Of a stretch of 64,000 nucleotides of DNA, positions 22,785-35,754 are shown piece after piece. The position numbers were made by a program, and so were the translations under genes. The stretch lies in contig VXAA01005193.1 of NCBI GenBank assembly GCA_013399115.1, forward strand, positions 1,407,991 through 1,471,990, read 5' to 3'. The notes under the pieces were generated by a model. The model was not told the origin of the DNA and made no database searches. It worked only from the letters and a program-made list of their open reading frames with translations. The DNA comes from Anseranas semipalmata (Eukaryota > Chordata > Aves > Anseriformes > Anseranatidae). Position 1 is the first letter of the stretch, and each line of letters begins with the position of its first letter.

Positions 22785-25700
22785 TCTAACTTGATCTAAT
22801 TCATGTTACAGAGGGCTAGGGCTGATTTGACTTACCCTCTCACCAGTGCTAGAGTTTACAGGCAAGCAAGGGAAACACAAAGTATTACTTCACTGAATTC
22901 ACAAAATAGCATTTTTTAAAGGGATGAATTCAAAATAATGTCAAATAAAAATGCAGTCTTTGTCCTTGGTGCAAACATAGGAGATGGGGAAGAATTTTAA
23001 AGCACTGTACAATACTTCTAATTCTTCTGCATGTTGCAGTGGAAAAAAAAAAAACAGGAGGTTGAGGGGAGGTGATTTAAACCTTTTTGCACCAGAACCC
23101 AACATCTTTATGGTATATTAGACTGACTTGACAGGGAAATCCATAAGCTTGGCTTCCTTTTCAATTTCTATGAAGCGCAAGCCAGTTCTTCAACAACAAA
23201 AGCTACGCTGAAACTCTTTGCTTTGAAACACTTCAGATACTTGCTGCTGCACATGGAAAACACTGTGGCTTGCAGCATAAATGCCTTAATATGCCTGATT
23301 CACTCCCGTTTCTAGACCTTTTCTGTTTTGCCAGTTCCTCTGAGATTAAATCTCTGAGAGAAAGTGGTCCAGATCTAATGTGTTTGGCAGTCCCCTCAAA
23401 TAAAAGCTCCTTTCTCCAAAGCCTTCCTGGTGTCTTGCTTAATTCTGATCTGGAGACCTAGAGACTAGACTCTCAGCTAGTATAAACGAGTGAAGTATAC
23501 CACATAACAGCAGCTGAGGATCTGGAAAATAATATCTACCAATAACTTCTTACTTCATGTGGGTTCTACTCAAATAATTCACTAGCCCTCCTGTGGGAGA
23601 ACAAAGCACTGTATATTTCCTTTTACGAGCTGTTTTGCACATAAATGCTCTCTGCAGTCCTAGTACATCTCCACTGAAACCAGTGAGAGCAAGTTTGCAA
23701 AATCTGCGTGTAGCTTATTTTTAAACCCTTTCAAAATCACAGAGGAATGTTCATCAGATTGCAGATCCCCAATGCAAAATAACTGCAGCGCGTGCCAGCG
23801 TTTGCTAAAAGCAGACGATGAGATAACATTTCATCCTTTTACTGTGCCTGCGTGGGATGAGCGGGACGTCCTGGACTGGCGTGGCTGTGGGATGCTGAGG
23901 CCGCATGAGGATGGACGTGCCATCTAGCGGCTGCTCGTCCCCATAGTGTTCATAGCACAAAAGTGCAGCTTGGACTGTCTTAGCCCAAATTCTTAGCTGG
24001 ATCCTCGTTTGTCTCTGGGAAGTGGAAAATTAAGCATAACAGATTCTTATCTGAAAATCTCAAGTTGTCTATCGTTCCCATACAGCATGGAGCTGGAAGG
24101 TCTCTATACCTGGCTGCGGATGGTTAGCAGGATTGAGCACAAACGATGCTTGCAACACCCAATTGGTTGATGGTTTGTCCGGTGCCCCTTGCACTGACCC
24201 AAGAGAAGGGGTTCCTGCCGCTTCCCATGGGTGAAGGTTTCTCTCCCCAGAAGCTTTTCTCCCTCCTCCACTTGCAAGGCTTTCCCCTCCCCACCCCTCA
24301 TCCCCCCTGCCTGTCCCCAATGCAGGGGTGCCCCAGGGGTGGCAGCACTGCAGAGGAGGCTCCGGAGTGGCTATAAACCACTCTTTAGCTCCCCTCCTCG
24401 TGCCAAAAGCTGACTGAGGCAGCTATGAAAGGGATGTTAGATGTGGGAAAGCAATTTGCAACCCTCAGGATCCTGCCTGCCACCAGCAGAGGTTCCCCAG
24501 CGAGAAGAAGAAGGCAGAGGCGTACTCCACGCTGTCTCTAGACACCCTCCACCAAGCAGGCACTGAGCGATCCCATACATCAAGCCAATATCAAATGCAA
24601 CCGCAGAGGAGGCTTTCCCTTATCTTTCAGGACAATTACCAAGCTATACATCACTTGAGCAGTCTGGGAACTATGGGAGATTGTGGTTTCTGGTAAAACA
24701 GGAAAATCTTTTCATGGTTAGCACTGGCAATGGAATTTGCATCCCACCTCCATCTGGGCTGAGCCACGGGTGATCGTTCTCTGAGATATGAGCTTCTCTC
24801 GATGTCAAAGAGCAAGTAAATAAATAACTATATGTGAATGTGCATTTCGAGGAAAAATCATGCTTTTCCCCTTCTTCCCCCATGCCCCACATTTTGCCTT
24901 GGAGAAGTTACGGGTTTTCTTAGGTCCTCAGAGAGGTTGAAAACTGTTCAAAATGTGCCTCAGGAAAGCGATCGCTCAAAGTGAATCAGTTTTCAGGGTC
25001 TGCTCACCATCTGTGCGCCTTTAGGAGATTGTCACACTTTCGGCTGGCTTCATCCATCTCTCTAATTCCTTGGTTACAGTCAAAACAGTTTTAAAAGGGC
25101 TCAGTTCCCACAGTGGGAAAGTAACTGGGACGCTGCCTGCTAGCATCACTTCACCCAGGAGCGGCTGACGCCTCATGGAAATCTTTGAAAGACAAACTTC
25201 TGAGTCAGTTCTGCTGATGTAGCTTCCACTTAGAGTATTTCTTTGCTCCCTTCTGCTTCTGTTATTGGTAAGGTCATTTGTATGAGAAGGGGATCCTGCT
25301 TTCCTGGAAGGATGCGCTGCTTCTGGTGAAGTCACAAGCATCTGTGGCACTGGTTCTCCCACCCTGAGCAATCTGGACTGGTTGATTTTCAGGCAGAGGG
25401 AGCTTGATACGATGAGCCACGGCTTTCTGGTCTGGCATGTTTTGAATTATTATTCCGTCTCTGTTACATTTTTCACATAAGTGCCCCAAGCCACTGACAG
25501 ACTCTGTTTAGCAATAAAGAAATAATCGTCTCCGCAGCAGCTAATAGGATGCCAACAAAGATGCTCTGCGGCTGAGTCATCTCCATGTTGCAATAGTGCT
25601 GCCCAGCTAGCCACCCTACAAGATTTAACAGGCCCAGACTTTTCAGCTGGGATAATTCATCTCTTGCAGTCTCTCTCAATAAGCTTCAGTAACTAGAAGG

Positions 25701-28499
25701 ATGAAAAAAAGAGCCCCTTTCATTGCAGAAGACAACTGATTGTCTCACCACCTAAGGTGCTGACTGTCCCAATATGTGTCTTCATTAAACGTGGCAGTCA
25801 GTGAGCAGGCTTGGGAAAAACAAGTCCTTTCATTGTCTGAGAGCTCAGAGAAAGATCCCATAGCACCCAGTCATCTGTCGCAGACAGCTCAGACCGCTGG
25901 CCAATAGCTGGATTTCTGGTGCAGTTGATGGCCACTAAAAGAGCCCTGGTGAGCCAAGCTCAGCTGCCACTGCTTCACAAAGTCTCTCGCACAGACTGGG
26001 TGGTGTTGGAGACAGGGTGAATGATACTTGAGGCTTGATTTTGAACATTTGTGTCACATCACTGAAAGTCTCTGCATGTCTTTGGCGGTCAGCATGCTGG
26101 TCTTGGGCACCGAGAGGCATTAAGGCAATTTTGCACTCTACCACAGATACCATGAGGTATGGGTTCATCCATCCCACGTGCCTCATCCATCCAGTGGATG
26201 GGATTACAGATGCAGAGAAAGGGAGAGTACTCTGTTGTGAGGAAATGTGTTTTGCCTCTCTGAGGTGCTCCAGAAAGCTGAGGAGGACAAAAGGCTGATG
26301 GTTTCTCTGGTCTTCCTCGGAGGAATAAAAAATAATGCTGCTCTACTGGCTTGTTTCTTTTGTTTCAGAGAGCTTATGGATCTGCCAGGGTACAGAAGGA
26401 CTTGGAAACTGATAACCTTTAAATTTTTAGGTTCTTATGTCTGTCAACAGAAAACTAGAGAAAGGAAAACCCAAAAGAGCCATCAGAGATTCAGCTAGTC
26501 TCTGGAAGTAAAGCTGAGAGATTTGGTCACTTACATGATTTGGACACGGGAAGCATGAGGGGGTGCAACAGCTGTTTGGCTTCCAGGAGCTGCTTTCCTC
26601 TGAACATGGAGTGATTAAAAGCTGCTGTTATTCAGGACTTCAGTCCTGGCTACTTTTTCACATCCAGCACAATGCGAAATGTGAAAACTACAGTTTTGGG
26701 TGCTGGCCCAGCATTCCCGGAGCCCAAGCACTGGAATCTGGGCTTTGTGCAAACTGTGTGCATGTTAACACAAGCCATACCAAGATACTTCTCCCAGGCA
26801 TCAACCATCCAGGTGCCACTGAACGTACCGAGCTGGCTGTGTCCGAACTAGTGCAACATAGAAAGCATTGGCCTGCATGAAAGCTTGGCTGTTACTGTGA
26901 GTAATGGGAAGTATGGTTAGCAGATCAAACAGGTTTCAGAGAGACTCGAGGGAGGGAATATGCTGGAAAGGCTTTCAACGTGCTAAAATGCTCCGGAAAT
27001 CAAGGAGCCCAGCACCAAGAAGAGCTAGGAAAAGACAGATCCCAGGAAATGCAAAGCAAAGGGGGAAGGATGTGCAGCTGACCAGAGAAGCAGGTGAAGA
27101 GAGAACAAATGGGGCTTAGTATTGCCCGCTGATGAGAGCTAAACTTTTCCAACATGCAATCTCAAGACAGAGACTGTGAGGAGGAAGAGAGAGAGTGAAG
27201 CAAAATGAAAGATGCCGAGTGCTCAAAAAGGGATGATGAAATTACAAGTCAGAGATTTCTAAAGAAATTATTTTTGTGGAAAGGAATCAGGTTTCATTGC
27301 TGTTGATGAGAACAAAATGTAGCCATCCCCGTATTTAGAGATATCTATTCATTGAAGGTACAGCAGCATATGTACCCACTGAGTGCTCTGAGAGCAATGA
27401 GCTAAATTCTCTTCTTATTTCCATCAGCAGAAAAAATGAGATAATTGACAGAAATCAGTGACTGCCAGGATCCCAGGTCCTCTAAAGGATTTAGGCATCT
27501 GTTTCCTATTTAGGAACATTTCATTAACATTAATTCAAGCACTTTGGACACCGCAGCCTCACCTGGACCATAAAACACATTCTGGACTCTAGCTGAAATG
27601 CCAGCCACTTTCGGAAAGTTTGCAAATGGCTACCTGTCTTTTGGGCTGAGGAGGGAATGTCAGTGCATGGCATTAGCCACCTATATTCCTTCCTAAATTT
27701 CCTCAGCTGGCCTGAGACCTGGTGTGCCACAGCAGCGCGAGCCTAGGAGGCCTAGCAGGGCTTTTGGGTGGGCTTCTAGTCTTCCCAGCACCTCGTTTCA
27801 ATGTGTGCTGAGGGTTGCTGGTGATGGAGGGGATGGGTTTTTGCTTCTGCTTGGAATCCCATTGAGAGCTAAGTGTTACCGGAGGTCATCACTGCTGAAG
27901 GCTATTGCCTGTGTGAGAGGAGCAGGTTGGTTTTCATCCAAGCCTTAGACTCAACAGCATTGAGCCCATCACCACATCTGCCTGTCCAGCCGTGCAGCCC
28001 CTTGCCGGCAGACTCGGTGGAGAGGACAGTGCTGAAATACGGTGTGAAGACTGAGGACACAGCGTCACGATCATTGATACAGGGAGGCCGATCCCTTTCA
28101 TCGCCGCTTAAGCAGTTGTTTCAGATGTCTTTGCCTTCCCTTGCTCAGGAGGGAGGGGAAGGCAGGGGCCCTGGGGGCTGCAGGACAACCTTACCCAGGA
28201 GGTGCAGCTCCCTGCGGGGCTGGGGCAGCTCCCAGCCCGGTTTGATGGAGGACAGCCCCGCACCGGGGCATCTCCATCTGCCTTGGTCGCATCAGCAACA
28301 CCTGGTGCGCGGGATGTCCCCGCTCCTGTCCGTTGGGGCCTTGCGAAGGCTCTTCAGAGAGGTCCCTGCTCCTGGCTGGAGGCGCAGCAAGATGCAGCAA
28401 ACACCAGCGGCGTCACTCCCATCTGAGCCCCGCTGTGGTCTTCTTCCTACGCGAAGGCCCAGCCCCGCTGTTCCCGGCATGCAGTATGGCAGCCAGGAG

Positions 28500-28760
28500 C
28501 GTGGCTGCAGAACATCAAAGTTAATTGGCATCCAAAAGCAAATAAATCAATCAATACATTCCCAGCCCCCTTAGAAAATCTCATTATTGGGAACCAACCC
28601 AGGCAGGGACTCCCAGGAAGAACTACAGAGGAAGAGATTCTCCAAAGCTGTAATTTTTAAGGTTGTACCACTTGGAGAATAATTATAACCAGCAAAATGA
28701 TGTTCACATCTCACATTAATATAGAGTAATGACTGCATGCCTGTAGCCAGCTAACCACAG
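28500..28760. promoter_or_regulatory. Candidate conserved non-coding block
   Basis: An AT-rich island inside GC-rich flanks, with AGTTAATTGGC, CAAATAAATCAATCAATAC, CTCATTATTGGG, GAATAATTATAACC, CATTAATA and GTAATGAC. These are repeated homeodomain, PBX and FOX-like cores. TTCTCCAA and TTGGAGAA form a small inverted pair around 28640-28680. Function is inferred from motif density only. Confidence 0.3.
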
Positions 28761-29216
28761 AACTGAGAAGAGACTGTCAACTCTTCTGTCCTGCCATAAT
28801 ACAAAGCATCTTGGAAATGCTAACAGCCGCTGCACGCCAGCATCTTGTCATCCCTCCTTCTTAAAGACGCAGACCGAGGGATGCTCCGGCCTCCCAGTAT
28901 CGCTTGTACAAGAGATGTCGTCATTGACGAATTTGCTTTGCTGGCTAAACTAAAAATGAAAACTAATATGTTTGTGATTTTCAGCGGAGCAGAATTTTAA
29001 GATCATTTCAGACATTATAAACACTTTTGTTTCAGAAAAAATACTGCTTCCAGTTTTGGAAATGTGTCAAATTTCAAAATGCCATTTTGAATTCCTTCCT
29101 TTTTGCATTGTATTAGCTATTTTTTTAATGCTAGTTTCAAGTCCTCCTCTACCATGTGTGTTCCTCGCTAATGGTAACGTGCAATGAAAGAATGGAAAGA
29201 ACAAGAACATGCAGAC

Positions 29217-29243
29217 AATGAAATAAAATGAAATAAAATAAAT
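29217..29243. repeat. (AAATA/AAAATG)n short repeat
   Basis: Several GAAATAAAAT-like units in a row, a simple A-rich repeat. Confidence 0.7.
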
Positions 29244-32200
29244 TATTGCAAAACTAATCAAGATAGTACTTTTGAAATTCCAGCATGATTTCTAAAACTG
29301 GAAAAAATTTCTATATGAAGTATTCTTCTGTGGGAATTTTCACCAAAATCAATACAATTTCAACACTTTCCCCCAAATTTATTGAAAAGTCTTTCAAATA
29401 TCCAGCCAAAAATCTTCTGAGATGAGCCTCAACAGATGAGGCTTCATGGACATTTAGAACAGGGTTGGACCTTAACTTGAAAGGCATTTGTGTCTAGCTC
29501 AGCCAGACTGTAAGATCCTCTAGCTGGGGGCTGTGTTTTTAATTCTGTATCAGTGATTCACTCTGAGCCATGAAAGAGACCACAAGGCAAACTATAAACA
29601 CTAGTATATTCACTATGTATATATACAAAATATTTATATTTAGCGCGGAGGTGAGCTTTTCTCTGGCAAAGCTGCAGTGAGTGCTCCTCACGTGTGCCAG
29701 TGCACCATCGCTTTGTGTTGTTGGCTCAGGGCAGAGCTTCGACAGTGAAAACGAGAAATCTGGGAATCTGAAATCATCTCCCTATAGAATGAGGAAAATA
29801 CTGAATAACATATGGCAGGAGCGTCCTGGAGATCAGAATCCTTTATTGTTGATAATGTGTATTGAAAGGCTTGTTACAAGAGCATCTGCCATCAGAAGAA
29901 GACTTCTGCATGTCAGTTGGAGCACTAACGTGGGTACAGTTAAAGGCAATCCCTATTCTTGGCAGTGGAGGAGGTTCAGGTCACCATTTTTATCCATCAG
30001 ATTGAATATCTGTTCTCAGCAGAACTCGTCAGAAAGTTGTATTATTTTTTCAGCAAATTCTTTGGACGCCAGCTCTGCTGTGGCTTCTTTTGACACCCAC
30101 AGGGAGATCTTTCAGGGGTGGTGTGGTCCACTTATGCTTCAGCACCCAGGTTCTCATGTGGGGTTTTGGAAGGTTTCCTTCCATTCTCCCTCCTGTCTGC
30201 TGTGCTTTTAAGGCTGTCAGGAGGATTAGTAAAACAATTGCTTAGTGCCTTCATGGCTGTTGATGCTCAAACTAACTGAACAACAAAAGAAAGGGTTGAC
30301 CAGAGCCAAGTGCTGGAGAAATCAAAGGAGTGTTGTTGGGAGAGATCATGGCAAGGCCCCTGAAATCAGGGGAGCCTGTGAGGGTTCCTGGAAGATTAGA
30401 ACACCTTCACTGTGTTTTTAATGGACTGGAGTAAAACTAGCAGCAAAATTATATTAATAGCATGAGTGTGAGGTTTTGCAAATGATGTTCTGCAAAACAG
30501 CCAAATCAGCAATGCTAGGCACAGCAAAAATGAATTAATGCCCAGCCAAGAGCATGGCGTGGGAGCCAGACAGAGAGAGGAGAAGAGGAGCCCCTTCTAA
30601 GATTGTCTGGAAACCTGAAAGCGTTCTTTCTGCCCCAGGAGGCTGAACACTGACTGGCCACCTGCTTTACCTCTTGGTAAGGAGGAGCTGGGAGATCCTC
30701 ATGTGCCTCTTTCCATCTAGGGACCTGAACCCTGGCCAGCGGGGAGGCCAACCAATGTCTCCAACAAACTGCATGGACGGGAGTGTCCCACTTGGCAATC
30801 AGAGAGGACATTCTTCAGCTCATCCGCAGGGATTAACACTAGGGGCATTCATGCCGCACTAGGGGGAAAGACTGCAGGATGAGGCAACCTCTGCACCTCG
30901 CTTCAGTCCCTCTGCACCCTCCAAACAGCCCAAGCTTGCCTCTTGTCCAAAGCTGTCACCACCAGGCACAGGCAGGCAACAGCTTGCTCCTGTCCTGCTC
31001 TGCTGGCCCTCCCTGAGAGACTGAGTGGAGGGATCCAAAAGGGAAAAAGTGCCTTGAGAAATTGTACTCTCGCCCTCTGCTACTGGAAGACCACCCCCAG
31101 AGGTCTGTCAGCAGCTGATGTATTTAGGATAATCTTTACACTTCTGCAATCTGGTGCAGGGCCGAGAAGCAAAACACAGAAGGTGCCATCAGCTGCCGGC
31201 TGGAGCCTCACCTTCTTCACTGGGGATGATGGCAGGGACGTGGGGAGCCTGGCCCTAATTTGCAGGACAGAGAAGCCAGTCGCTTTGCAGAAAACAACAG
31301 TTTCTGGGTGTCCTGTGCGTTCACGGCACTAGGCAATAGGCAGTGAATCTCATTTATCTTCCAAAAATCTCAGAAAGCCTGGCAACTGCCCCAACACCAT
31401 CTCTCTCCAACTGAGAACTGAGGAATTTTGCCGCAAGACCCATCAGAAACCCGCTTGAGCTTTCCAAGCCCTCTGCTCCCTTGGGGCAGGGGAGGCAGGG
31501 AGGGAGGCTTGTGTTGATTAATATTAGAAGAAACTCCCCTGAAAGAATGATAGATCATGGCTTGGTGACTCCAGAATCTTTTCTTGTTTCTTTCTTTGAT
31601 GGGAGGAGGGGGAACTGGAAACAAAAGGCATAGGAAGGGGGGAATGGAGGGAGGGGTGTGTTTTGAAATCTGCTTCCTTTTGGCCACGCTTGAACTTCCA
31701 AGAGCCTGGCTTTGACTGACATCCCTAGGAAATGGGAGAGAATACTCCATGCTGAGCCGGATCTCTGCCCAGCAGAGGAAGGAGGAGGCATCTGGCTCCA
31801 AGGAGCTGAAATACATGCCTTTAATGTGTCTGTCATTCAGCATCAGAGGTGTGCTTGGGTTTTCAGCTGCAGGGCTCTGCTTCTCCAGGCTTCGAGGGGC
31901 TCCTCGCCCCCTCCTGGGCCAGGCTTCCTGGGCACTGCATCCGCGCTCTGCCTGCGCGGCTCCAGCTGGAGCAGGAGGAAGCCCGGACACAGACACACTG
32001 CTTGTGTGGATGGCTAGCGAGAAGCGAAACAAGCAGCCTTTGCAAAACCTTGCTTTGCCCTTCCCTGTGGTCCTGTCTGCCAGTGCAGGAGAGGCCACAG
32101 AGAACTGTGACTGCCCCGCAGAGCATTTTGGAGACATCCAGTTTCGGGCCCGGGGAGAAGGTATGTTAATAAGGGTATCACCCATGCCATGCAGCTGCCC

Positions 32201-33449
32201 CCCTGCCTGCAGCCCCAGGGAGCCGAGCTCTGTGGACATATGTGGGGCATATGCCAGAACAGAGCATCACAGGAAAAAAATGGGAAAACAGCCTTGAGAA
32301 GGGAGATCTGCTTCTTGTGTTGCATGGAGCTGGGATGGGGAGGTGGGAAAGAAGTCAGGGAGAGATCGGGGGAGTTGTTTAGGCTTCAGCATTATCTGGA
32401 GCTTGCAAACAGTCAGGGAGACTGCAGAGGCATTTGCTGGACAATTCTGCTGGGGTGGATGCTCAGAACAATGCCTGGGAGCACTGCAGTTCTGGCTGTC
32501 TCCAGAGAAGCTGGGGTGATGCCTCCTGGGTAGGCACCCATAGAAAACCCACCTGATATTTTCAAATGGGTCTGCAGCTTTAAAAATACCTTCTTGCCTT
32601 CTAAGGCCCCTCACATCCATCATCCAGGACTGCATCATCAACATTGTGTTTGCCCTTACAGGCAGATCAAGTGCTTACTGTTGTTCTACATCGATGTGTT
32701 AGATCTTCTGTGTTGGATTGAGGCTAAAGACATGAGCTCTCTCCCAATCCTAGCAGCTTCTAAAGGGCTCTTGCCTCTGGTCTCCAGATTTCCATGTCTC
32801 AGCACAGGAATTTCTCAGCAGAGGACTCTTGAGTTTCCTCCCAGCAGAACTGAAAACCTTTTAGTCCATGTTGAAAGGTTTGCTTGTTTGCATTGGCTTT
32901 TGCTAACGTGCTGTTTTTTTCTGAGAGCAGGGAGAGGGGTCTCATTTACCACTGAGTTCTCATACCATTATTTTATACATATCAACAGGATGTGTGAGGT
33001 CAGGTAATTGATCCACCTATCCACAAGTCTGATGATGTGCTCATTTGTACTGGTAGCTACTTTCCCAAAGCTCACAGAAAACAGCATGCTCTAGGAACCC
33101 ATTAGTGCAGACCATGGACAAAGCCTACTTAGACAAATTTCTCTGTTATAGATTAGTTTTGTAAGTGATGGACTGGCATTTGTGTAGCTGTCTTGGACTG
33201 ATGTTGGTGTCCCTTAACTCACAATTTCTCTGCAGGCTCCTATTTTCAGAAGAACTGGATGGACACAGCCCTCATACCTGGTCTGAGAAGATGCTGACAC
33301 TGTTAGGTGCATATGGCAAGGGAAAGGTAGAGGTGTATGATCATCCTGCAGCATCTGGACATGTGTGGTTGCTCTCTGGTTACGCCTGCAGTGGTGGCTA
33401 GATCACTTGCACGGAGGAATCCCATAACGAAGCAATGGGGAGCTGCTGC

Positions 33450-34380
33450 AAGCTTTCGCCCCTGCTTGGACCGCGCTGCCGTATTTGTCCCTCTTTCCCC
33501 CGACGTTCACCCTAATCGCCAGTGGGTGCCCAGCGATGTCTCACACAGCGCAGCATTAAGCACAGCCTGTTGCCTACCGTGCACAGGCAACCGCTGCTGG
33601 TGGCCCCTCATCAGACCCTGCCCATGCACCTTTCCCCAGAGACCCCCGCAGCAGCCCACCACCAAGGTCGGCGTGGTCTCCTTGGGCTTGCCTTCCAACC
33701 TGCCTCTGCCCCGGCGCTTCCAAGGCCAGAGAGCACCCGCAGGGAAGATTTCCCCTTGCCGAGGAGGTCGGAGGTGCACAAGCCCAGCTGGCCACCGGCA
33801 CCGCTCCCTCTCCCCGTGGCAGCCGAGCGCGCTGCGTCCCACCGCCCGCCTCCAGGTTCACGCGCTGCTGGTGATGGATGGCGAGCCTGGGGAAACCCAC
33901 GAGGCTTTGGCTCACCGTGCTTCAGCTCTCCCGGCACGCTGAAACCCTGTCCTCACTGTTGAGAGATGGTAAGCTCGCGCACGTCCGGATGAGGACTCTA
34001 CAATGATAGATAACGCCAATAAGTCCCGGAGCTGCTGCGGGGCGGGGAGGGTGATTTATCCCCAGCCGGACGGCGGGGCTGAGCGGAAATCCTACGGGAG
34101 CTGCAGGGCACACATCAAAACCGTGTGTCACAGCGCCCGCCACACCCGGGGCGCCAGTTCAAAGCCGTCACGTGCTGCGGCTGGAGGCTGGAGGTGATGC
34201 CAAGCTAATGAGCAAACGAAGCAATAAATAACCCGCACGATCATTACGCACTCCCCCTCCTCGGCACGGGCCTGCTCCGGCCCTTGTGAGCAAGCGCTTC
34301 TCGCACCCAATTACTCATGCCGAGCCCCTCGGACGGAGCCCGGAGCAGGCTCGGCAAACCATTCATCTTGGCGGAGTGCA
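33450..34380 (+). promoter_or_regulatory. Distal CpG island, candidate promoter of an unannotated plus-strand transcript
   Basis: Roughly 35-40 CpGs fall between 33460 and 33970 and CpG-rich sequence continues to about 34380. At the right side of the first half is a good plus-strand donor, GAGATG|GTAAGC, with GT at 33969-33970. This is the arrangement expected of a CpG-island first exon. Open frames here occur on both strands and look like compositional artefacts, so any transcript could be non-coding. The strand assignment rests only on that donor. In an ALX4-facing interval it could also be a developmental-gene CpG island or enhancer hub. Confidence 0.35.
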
Positions 34381-34560
34381 GCCCTTTCAAGTTTCCCTGC
34401 GGCAGCCGCTCTGTTTATTGTTAAGATGAGCACACAGTTTACACGGACTGTTCTTATTTATCTTTGACTTTTACCTTTTAGGTCATTTCTTTGCACGTCC
34501 GGCACTTTCCAATGCTGTCTCGACCAAATTTGTATTTATGTCCTGGGCTTTGCTGTCTGA
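33990..34560. promoter_or_regulatory. Candidate conserved developmental enhancer
   Basis: The block carries GATAGATAACGCCAATAAG, GTGATTTATCC, CACATCAAAACC (TCF-like), GCTAATGAGC, AGCAATAAATAACCC, GATCATTACGC, CCAATTACTCATGC, TTTATTGTTAA, AGTTTACACGG (FOX), ATCTTTGAC (TCF/LEF) and TTAGGTCATTT (nuclear-receptor half-site). AT-rich homeodomain-type sites are embedded in GC-rich, low-repeat DNA, a texture typical of deeply conserved enhancers. If synteny with human holds, ALX4 is the obvious target. Conservation itself could not be tested. Confidence 0.45.
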
Positions 34561-34969
34561 AGCTCTGAGGCTGCTGGTGATGGAAAGCGAGGTGAACTCC
34601 TGACAGAGGCCTTTTCTACAGCAGATCTGGTGTCCCCAAGGCAAATTACTCCTCCGGATGGAGATTTAGGAAGCTGAAGTGGGGGCGGGTAGGAGTGTAT
34701 GGGAAGGGGGTGCAGGGGTAAGTGCTAGCAGCTGAGCTTGGCGTGACTTTGGGTTGACGCCGGACATGCCCCGTGTCGGAAGAAAGGGTGGATGAGGATG
34801 TGTCTGGGGCATGATGAGGCTGTGGTGTTTGCTTTGCAGAGTCCTGAGGGGTCTGAGCAGAGAACAGGCCCAGGTGTGGTCTTTTATAATGCTCTTGTTT
34901 ATGGTCAAGAGAAAAAGATGTCCCTTGAGGACCAGCAGGCCATCTGCTGGGCAGGAGGAACAAGGGGAC

Positions 34970-35350
34970 GTCCTCAGCGGAGGCTGGAGATCTGCCTGGG
35001 GTGCGCGGTGAGGCGGGAGGAGGAGACGCTGACATGCTAAGCGGGGAGCACGGGGAGAGGATGACCTCTCCAGCAAACCAGCTGCTCGGCGGGACGGGGC
35101 AGGGTGCAGGTTACCTTGCAGTTATCGCACAGGGTCATGGGCTGGAGGCGAGCAGCCAGAGCTGCCGTGGCAGGGCCCCCGCTCTGGCGCTGCCGCCCCC
35201 AGACCCATGAAGGAGCCGACAAGCATTTGCATCTCACGCGCCACATGGCTACATGCCAGCCGAGTGCTGCGAGCGCTTCGCATGGGTGTTACCGACGCGA
35301 TGTGGTGTCTTCACAGCATCAGGAGTATTTTCTCACCCGCCGGGCCAGCC
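34970..35350 (+). promoter_or_regulatory. Second CpG-rich block with a donor-like site
   Basis: About 30 CpGs in under 400 bases. A plus-strand GTGCGCG|GTGAGGCGGG at 35001-35017 resembles a first-intron donor, and an octamer (ATTTGCAT) lies at about 35225. It sits only 0.6 kb from the previous CpG block, so the two may form one bipartite regulatory region. Strand and function are uncertain. Confidence 0.3.
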
Positions 35351-35738
35351 TGCAGGTGTTTGAGTTCAGAGCCAGCCCTTTATAAAACTACTCAGAAATA
35401 GGCAGGGCCAAACTCTGCTCTGAATTACACCCAGGCGGCTTGGGGCAATCCTCTGGAGCCATGCAGGGACTTCATCTGCTGGTAGGTGGGAAGAATCCCA
35501 GTGACTGCCGTCTGGCAGTGCAGGAGCAGCCTCCCAAGCTGTGCAGTCGCAGTGAGCCCTTGAAGGACGGGGCAGCAGCAGCGGGAGGGGCTGTGTCTTC
35601 ACAGAGGCTTTGCTGAGCTGCAGAGTTATCAGACGTAGCTGGGTTGTGGTTGTGTCTTTCTGCCTTTTCCCTGGGGATCAGAAAGGGTTAAAAGCCCCGG
35701 TGATATAGGTCTGTGTTCACATTGAATCTACACCCATC

Positions 35739-35754
35739 ATATATATATATATAT
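35739..35754. repeat. (AT)n dinucleotide repeat
   Basis: A short AT microsatellite of about eight units. Confidence 0.85.

Larger units (their letters stand above)
18571..33440. other. Upstream intergenic DNA without recognisable genes
   Basis: About 15 kb of moderate-GC sequence with many short chance frames, none having domain-like content or paired splice sites that I trust. It contains homopolymers at 20473-20488, 21376-21419, 22711-22784 and 23043-23054, an (AAATA)-like tract at 29217-29243 and a possible regulatory block near 28.5-28.76 kb. In human the CD82 5' flank faces ALX4, so this may be CD82-ALX4 intergenic DNA. Confidence 0.6.

Noticed and set aside
27873..28574. 233-codon plus-strand open frame
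   Set aside because: Low-complexity Pro/Ser/Arg content, no recognisable family, and competing frames on both strands.
31370..32239. 289-codon minus-strand open frame
   Set aside because: No domain, no credible splice sites, and overlapping long frames on the other strand. It is a compositional effect of GC-rich DNA.
33337..33962. Several overlapping 108-201-codon frames on both strands
   Set aside because: They coincide with a CpG island, where stop codons are rare by composition.
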